Of a stretch of 17,500 nucleotides of DNA, positions 1-17,500 are shown piece after piece. This DNA comes from Botryococcus braunii (Eukaryota; Chlorophyta; Trebouxiophyceae), in NCBI GenBank assembly GCA_002005505.1, contig MVGU01001548.1, forward strand, positions 10,001 to 27,500, read 5' to 3'. The notes below the pieces were generated by a model, which saw nothing but the letters and a program-made list of their open reading frames with translations, had not been told where the DNA came from and ran no database searches. Every line of letters starts with the position of its first letter. The stretch's first letter is position 1. The position numbers and the translations under genes were made by a program.

Positions 1-1550
1 TGCCGTCACAGCATGACGTGTGAGAAAGGGGCAAAAAGGCAGACAAGCAGAGACGAACAGACAGAAAACGGGCAAATGCCGCACAGGGTGTCTCTGGGCG
101 GGGATTGAACCTGACAGCACTGGCACAAGAACTCACGGGGCTTCCGCAGCTGGGAATTGGGCAGCCGTGGAATGGCTTCAGTCAGAGGCTTGGCCAGTGC
201 TGATCAGGCAACGTCATCTACCGAATCACGGCCACCGTCCTTCGCACACCCTGGCAGCCCCCCAATCTCACAATCGCGTGAGCTGGTGCCGGCGTGCCTG
301 ATCAGCACCAGAAATACCACGCCAGCACACTTTTCCTCCACACAAACCACCGCCAGCACAGTTTGTTGGCCACCGTGTCAGATGCTGGTGTGCCTAAACA
401 GGCGACGCTGGAGCCCCCATCCGGGTCCTCACAAAAGGACACGTCGCCCGGCCGTTGCTTATCGTTTCGCTCATCGTTTGAACATTCCCACCAGAGCTGT
501 TGTCCCTCAAATTGCCGGTCAGCGCCAGCACGGGACCCTGGGGACCACGTTGCAGGGGCTGGTCCCCAGAACGCTGCGACTGCTGCCAGCAGAGCTTGCG
601 GGCAGCAGGGTCCCAATCATGGTAGTGAGGTGGAGCCAGATCAGGCAATGTTCACTGAGCCGGAGCCAAGTCAGGAAACGTCAGTGGTAAGCGGGGGCGG
701 GCCTTCAAAGGGTGCTTCGACCTGCAGGGAGCCCGCTCCAGATCAGGCAATGCTCAGGGGAGGTGCCCAGGGACCAGGGGATCGAGGGCCCCCGGACTCT
801 GGAGGTCTGCCAATGCAGGCCTCAGCAATGGACCAAGGCGGTACGTCACATGGGCCCCAAAGGTACGGCAGCCGGGAGACCGAGGGGCCATGTTCGAGGG
901 AACGAAGACCCAGACCTTTCAAGCTGGGGGCGTCGGAACAAGCACTTGGTGAAGCAGATTTGGGGTTTGTTGAGGAAAAGAGCTGCGAGGATCAGCAAGA
1001 ATCAGGAACGCGCAGAAGCGTGAGGCCGATGAACGTAAGGGGGTGGTCTGGAACCGGTCCTGCGCCTGACTTGGGAACTGCCAGGGGATGGCCGGGCGAC
1101 TGTGCAGAGCCTGCTGAGGCAACAGGCAATGAAGGTACATGTGAGTCTAATCTGGCAACGTGCTGGGATGCCGCTGAGGGGCCGCGGGGAAGAGGGGTTG
1201 CGGGGCCAGATTTGGACACCCCCACCAAGAGGGGCATGGCTTGTTCAGGCAGTCCAAGCGGGGCCCCGCCATTGCCAAATCAGACGATGCTCGAGCAAGG
1301 GCTAGGAAGAGAGCCTTTCGGGCAAGACCAGACCTGGAGGCCTCGCGGGGGCCTGCGCGTGACGTGCAGCCAAATCAGGCAAGCTCGAGCTGTGGGGCAG
1401 ATGCGCCGAAATCTCTGGTGGGGAATTGTGCGGAGTGCAACCAAAACCGTTTTCGTCACTCAGCCTGCAAGACATCAGATGCACCCCACCTGTGGAGCTG
1501 GCGACATAGCCAAGCACGTGCCCTTTAGGCATGTGGGTGTCACCCCTTCC
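1..1550. other. GC-rich region with a dispersed degenerate box; no recognised exon
   Basis: A short box resembling cagatcaggcaatg recurs in variants near 199, 636, 740, 1149, 1278 and 1371, at irregular spacing. The plus frame starting at 294 stays open through this region and on into a CA tract, giving a Pro/Gly/Arg-rich product with recurring PDQAM or PNQ-like words. I do not recognise the protein, and the long open frame may simply reflect high GC and repeats. It lies upstream of, or in an intron of, the plus-strand gene. Confidence 0.35.
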
Positions 1551-1567
1551 CCCCCACCCCCCCCCCC

Positions 1568-1660
1568 ACACACACATACACACACACACACACGCACGCA
1601 CGCGCGCGCACACACACACACGCACACACACACGCACGCACACACACACACACACACACG

Positions 1661-1691
<31 letters not shown>

Positions 1692-1756
1692 CACACACAC
1701 ACGGATGCACGCACGGATGGACGAATCACATACGCACGCATGCACGCACGCATACA
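1568..1756. repeat. (CA)n compound microsatellite with CGCA interruptions
   Basis: A run of C at about 1549-1567 leads into CA repeats broken by CGCA units, fading into ATGCACGCACG-like sequence to about 1756. It lies just upstream of the first recognised exon of the plus-strand gene, probably within an intron. Open frames through it (Thr-His or Val-Cys repeats) are artefacts. Confidence 0.95.
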
Positions 1757-1981
1757 CGGACACCGAGAGAAGAGCGGAGGTCTATCAACCCCTTCTTCAT
1801 CAACTTCCCCTTGCTCTTCTGTGCTTCTTCTTCTCTCCTCCTCCTCTCCGCTCCCTTCTGCAACTTCGTTTTCGTTCCTATGCATCCTTCTTGCTTCTCT
1901 TTGCTTGTGCCCATGCATGTGGTCTGTGTCTACACAAGAGCAAAAGGCGTGTGAGTGAAAGAGGGCTGAGCTGTACTGCAG

Positions 1982-6799
<4,818 letters not shown>

Positions 6800-9700
6800 C
6801 GGCGTCCTGATCCCGACAATCCGATGTGCGCGCGCAAGCGTGTGTTTGTGCGTGCTTATCCCTCTGTGTGTGTGAGTGTATGTGGGGGGGGGGCGGGGGC
6901 GGGGGCGGGGGTTTCTTCCACGGGTGTGTCATTGAAAAAAGTGTGGGTGTGGTTGTCATCCCAGTGATGGTACGTCTAGAGTAGTACTTCAGTTATAACT
7001 CCTGTCTGGCAAGGAATGAAGGAAGGAATATTGCATCCAGGAACAGTCACTAGGGATGGAGACTGAAGAGAATGGCGATACATCAAGTAAACAACGGAAG
7101 ACACCGGACTGGATGTACTTAACTTTATGTTTTGTGCTGGTCCATCGACATGGGTGTGTGGTCAAGTACATGCAGCAGGCAGACTTTACTGCTTCACACA
7201 TGTTTCACAAACTGGGAAGCATCTAACTAACTGCAGATGCCTCTACATATATCTGTGTAAACTTGCCACAGATTCTTCCACTTGACAGTGACTTAGGCCC
7301 GGTGGCCGGAATCTTCCCCCGTGACGCTACGACGGGGTCGGGAATCCAGGCACCCAGGATTGGAGTGGGAAGCCCAAGTCGCAGCAGGCATCACAGAGGG
7401 TGTGACCATTAGTTATGAAGCAAACAACAGAAATCCACTCCACTTGGCGGTTGTGTGCCTTCTTGATGAAACACGAGGTATCTGGGGATGGTACAAGAAA
7501 GAAGAACGGATCAGATGTCGGGGCAGTGGCAAGTCGCCATGCACGGTTTCAAACTCTGGTGCTACGTCTGTTTTAGACCAGGGAGTCTTCGGATGCCCCC
7601 GATCAACAAAAATGTACAGGATGTCGAGTATCCTGCTATGCAGCTTACCGAAAGACTGTTTTCAGGCGTACTGGTTGCTTTGCGATGTTACCGGGCATCA
7701 CTATCATAAGTGGGGATCTCAAATGGAAATCAATTGCACCGGAGATTCCAGGCCACAAGCCTTTCACAGAAGCTCACAAGTCTCGGACACCTCTCCCAGA
7801 AGGATCCTGCATCCGGTCCCGGATGTAAAGGTATAAGGGATCTTGAGTTTGCTCTACTTCCTAAGATCCTAAGATTGTGTGTCTCAACATCTGAACACAT
7901 CGTTTTGAATTCCCTGACGTGTCCAAATGTAGTCTGAGTACTGAACTGCGGGCAAGACTACCTTTGCGCTTCGAGGCCCGAAATACGTCTTACTATGTCT
8001 CGAATAAGATGCCTTGGGTTCTCCTAGTCCTCGCAATATCCAACCGGGGTCACACAATAGGTCGTCACCCATTAGCTTGGCGACTCGCTACTTGCTAATT
8101 AGCTATATAGTCCATAAATGGTCAGCACACAACATGATTTGCTGCAAATCAATGAGCGTCGGGCACCTGATTAGATGCACAGCCTAACCCAACCGTTCGA
8201 CACCGAGCTTGCTCCCTCTCCGTCAATGGTTTGAGCCCTCTACCTTAGATTTGCCTCTTCAAGAGGATTTCATGAATTCTGGTCCGTCACTGGCTTGTCC
8301 CCTGCGTTACACGTCAGAAGATCCTTTTCGTAACAGTAAAGGAACCCTACCTTGAGGCGTTCCCTTCAATGGTCTGTCAATGGATCACAACTTAGGGGTT
8401 GATGACAGGGTGTCCTCATGTAATGGCCCCTGCGTGCAATGACCTGCCTTCTCTGTCTCGCAACAATTGGACCCACATCCCGCACAACCAAGTATAACCG
8501 CTTTGGGCAAGCACGAGCCTACTCCTGAATTCGTAAAGCAGCTAACCCCTTTAAGCCAAAGGTAATTGGCATAGCCCGTCCGGCACTTTTTAACTGCAGG
8601 GCGACAGAGAAATGTAAGTATGTATCTATTGACATGGCCACCCCCACACCCTGCAGCACTGTTCGTATCTCCTAGTGCTTAACCACCACCAGGGGAATGC
8701 CATCTGAATCCATTCTGGTTATGAGCTCTTCTCTTGAACATTTCCAGGTTCCTCCTTCACCTGCACGTCGGCGCGTTCGGTTTTTCTGCCTGCCATTGGC
8801 GTGCTGGCCCCCCTTCTTGCCCCCAATAGCATATACTAGTCACGATGACTCACCACGCTGGACTGCGCTATGTAGGCTCATCCCAGAGATGTTTCAGCAG
8901 GTGCTGACATATCACTCACATTACCTTGGGGAACCATCCACCTTCAACAGTGCGTGGCCCAAGAACTACTCGAATAAGTATTACCTGTACTGTTGCCACT
9001 CCCTAGTCACAAAGAGCTGTTCATCCCCAGATCCACCCATGCCGTTACAGCGCCTCCGACAGGCACAGGAGTGACCACAAAAACGCATTCCCACCGGCCT
9101 TGCACACCACCCTACTAAATCGGAGGTGTGTAGAAGCCATCGATCCCCATCTGCCCCATCAATGATCACAAAATGGCCTCGCCAGGGTATAGGAACCAAT
9201 GTGGGCCTTTGAGAACATCCACCAGCTCCTCCTGACTCTCGCTGCCTGCCAAGGCCTGACGATTCCCGCATGAGACAGTCCCGTCCAGGCCAGCTTTCCT
9301 GGCAATAGCGCCCAAGGATCCCCATGAAGCACCCCAAAGGGGAGGAGGGATTATGACCAAGGCACATGCCCATAGGAGTCATCCAGCACACCTTTTACCG
9401 CCTCCTGCGTTCCTCTTGCCTCACAGAGAATGCTGCACACGGCTCGGAGCCCTTCCGAACGAGCGGCAAGCGGCACAAGAGGTCCTGTTTCGAGGTCTCA
9501 GCATCCTACAACTCAACCAGGGCGAGTCCCAATGCTGCTGTCTCAAGCAGGGTGCCACCAATGGAGGGGGGGCACTTCCAGGCATGTATGCGCCCTTTCT
9601 CGGCCTTTGCTTTTACTCCCATCCTTGTCTCTTCCACAGTTCCGTTGAAGTGTGTTTGGGGCAAACCTGGCAAACATGGCCGTGTGACTTGTTAACTGTG

Positions 9701-10198
9701 TCGAAGAGCTCCATGGGGCAGCCACACTGCTGGTTCAGCAGCTCGAATCCATCGTCCATGCTTGCGACTCATGCCAGATCCTTGCCAGGCCAACCAGTTG
9801 AGCAGAACCCATCTGTCCATGCCGGGCCAAGCAGACAAGCAGCACATCTTCATAGGCGATCCAACAAGCATCTACCTGGAACCCCCAACAATTAATGAGA
9901 TGTAGCCTGAGTAAGACATACGGTACAGTTATATCTTGCAGATGGATCCCAGAAAAGGCTCTGCACTACAGAAAGCTCCCAAACTATACAGGCAGCCAAA
10001 CTGCAAGGAGTTCTCGAGGGCTTCTCAAACTACAAAGGCCCTCCCCAGGCCCTTCACATTTATGCCAAGCTATAGAAGGGGGCAAGAAAAAGGGGCTAAA
10101 CTATGAAAGGAGGAAAGAAAAGGGGCCAAAACAACCGAGAAAGAACTTTACTTTGGGAAAAAAGGAGGAAGGGAATAGGGAGAACGGGAAAGAAGGAC
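6800..10198. other. Intergenic region between convergent genes; no supported gene
   Basis: After the plus-strand stop there are short G-rich and GT-rich patches at about 6830-6910, then about 3.3 kb of mixed-composition sequence. Open frames here are under about 180 codons and I recognise none of them. Translation near 9693-9785 on plus reads HGAATLLVQQLESIVHACDS then CQILARP, which loosely recalls the zinc-binding end of a retrotransposon integrase, but a stop follows at once. I treat the rest as featureless. Confidence 0.5.
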
Positions 10199-10213
10199 AA
10201 ACGCACGCACACA

Positions 10214-10275
<62 letters not shown>
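10199..10275. repeat. (CA)n microsatellite with CGCA start
   Basis: CGCA units lead into a pure CA tract about 270-350 bp downstream of the P4H stop codon, so it may fall in or near the 3' untranslated region (as GT on the transcribed sense). Confidence 0.95.
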
Positions 10276-10277
<2 letters not shown>

Positions 10278-10547
10278 AATAAAAATAATCACAGACAAAA
10301 CAAACAACAGAAATCACAGAAATAAATGAAATCACAACCCCACATGGACCCCAAGTTGGAAATGGTTGGGGTCCCCAACCAGTTTTATGACCACCCTCTC
10401 TGTGCAATTCACCCGGCACAACAAGAAACTAAGGAGTGGCAGGCACAATCTGACTTCAGATAAAGGAGTGAGTAAGCCAGCTGTCGCCCATTGAATTCTG
10501 CAACCCATATCCACTGTTCGAAAGATGACAGTGCAACTCACCGGAGC

Positions 10548-16685
<6,138 letters not shown>

Positions 16686-17500
16686 CTGCAGAAACGCCCC
16701 TTGTGTAAGCAAGGCTGTCATTGAGGGACCAAAGGAGCAGAGGCGAGCCGAAAAGATCATATGCCATGAATGCATGCCGCTTTCCCCCCTAAGTTTTTCT
16801 TCACCCTTATCTGTGAGCTGCAGGTGCCATATCTGCATAGTCAGTGCGCAAAGCAGCGGTGACGGCATCTTTTTGCGAAATTGAGAAAACCTGTTCCCTT
16901 TATAGCCAAGGCAATGGAGGATACATAGTTGTTGTCTGTGAGGTATCAGCAAGTCCTCATTTTTTCGTTTTCCTATTGCTGGGCAGAACCATCAAAATAC
17001 CATGTGCTTGCCAACCCTATGTGGAGTTGACGTACTTCAGGTCAGCAACCACACTTTTAGGATCACGAGACCACATAAGGCCTTGTCCTTCTAATCCCAT
17101 GATGACCATAACAAAGCTGCCTCTGGCGGGAAGCCAACTCCATTTGAAGAGATATGGAAAGCCCCATGGAAGGGATCCTTTCATTGTCATGAGAATTGAA
17201 GCTTAAAATTTCAAAGACACACAGGGATCTCTTCAAGGGGAAGGCAGAAGGACATGGCCCTTAAACGGGCGGGCTCGCTGTGAAACAGGCTCCCGCTTCC
17301 CAGAAAGGCTTCTGATAGAAGGACTTATAGGCACCTCAATTTGGCACTGAAGCCCGTACTATAGCCTCCTTTTCTAGTTGGAGGGGCTACACCACCTCAA
17401 AAAAGAGTTCAAAACTTCAACCACAGGCCGTCAGCTCACCCCTGACCGCGGGCTTGGCAGGCCTGGCAAATCCGTAATTAGACGGCTGACGATGAAAGTC
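16686..17500. other. Upstream P4H flank or intron; no recognised feature
   Basis: The minus-strand frame of the stem exon stays open to 16952, but that extension is not recognisable and lacks a clear signal anchor next to a start. From 16953 to the window end I see no exon, RNA gene or strong repeat. The true first P4H exon probably lies beyond the window or is too diverged to see. Confidence 0.45.

Noticed and set aside
294..1958. 554-residue plus-strand protein
   Set aside because: It is Pro/Gly/Arg-rich, ends in a Thr-His microsatellite translation and matches no family I know; kept only as a region note.
7321..7836. 171-residue plus-strand open frame
   Set aside because: No recognisable motif, no good splice or start context, and composition like the flanks.
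8981..9391. 136-residue minus-strand open frame
   Set aside because: No family resemblance; it overlaps other unrelated frames on plus of similar length.

Overview
This window looks like nuclear DNA from a eukaryote, most likely a green plant or streptophyte alga. I would guess a charophyte such as Chara, but the sequence does not prove it. The reasons are two genes split into short exons by long introns with consensus GT..AG ends, homology of both genes to plant families, and abundant (CA)n, (CT)n, (GA)n and homopolymer tracts in the introns. I see no bacterial operons, ribosome binding sites or CRISPR arrays. Species assignment rests on memory of protein families and was not searched.

Left gene, plus strand, about 1982-6799 (5' end lies left of the first recognised exon). 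Four exons (1982-2267, 2743-2897, 5324-5557, 6611-6799) join in phase into the C-terminal 287 residues of a conserved plant protein often annotated as tetratricopeptide repeat-like. The joined piece carries GDSH, GEIDCRE and DGTH motifs, which look like blocks I, III and V of an SGNH/GDSL hydrolase. Its introns hold a (CA)47 tract, a degenerate 21-bp tandem repeat, a 24-bp minisatellite of about 51 copies with an internal 550-bp higher-order duplication, and a (CT)n(GT)n tract. The first 1.5 kb is GC-rich, with a dispersed degenerate box; no exon is recognisable there.

Middle, about 6800-10547: the intergenic space between two convergent genes. It holds a few simple-repeat tracts and possibly an eroded integrase-like scrap near 9.7 kb, but no gene I can support.

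Right gene, minus strand, about 16685-10548: seven exons that join in phase into a prolyl 4-hydroxylase catalytic domain (2-oxoglutarate/Fe(II) dioxygenase, plant type). The iron ligands, the 2-oxoglutarate lysine and the stop codon are all present. The N-terminal exon, expected to carry a membrane anchor, is not recognised and probably lies upstream (higher coordinates). Its introns hold CA/GT, GA/CT and poly-G/poly-C tracts and a 46-bp tandem duplication.

The two genes have no evident functional link. Prolyl 4-hydroxylase would modify cell-wall and secreted proteins in the ER/Golgi. The role of the other protein is not known to me. The most unusual item is the minisatellite array with its recent higher-order duplication inside intron 2 of the left gene.
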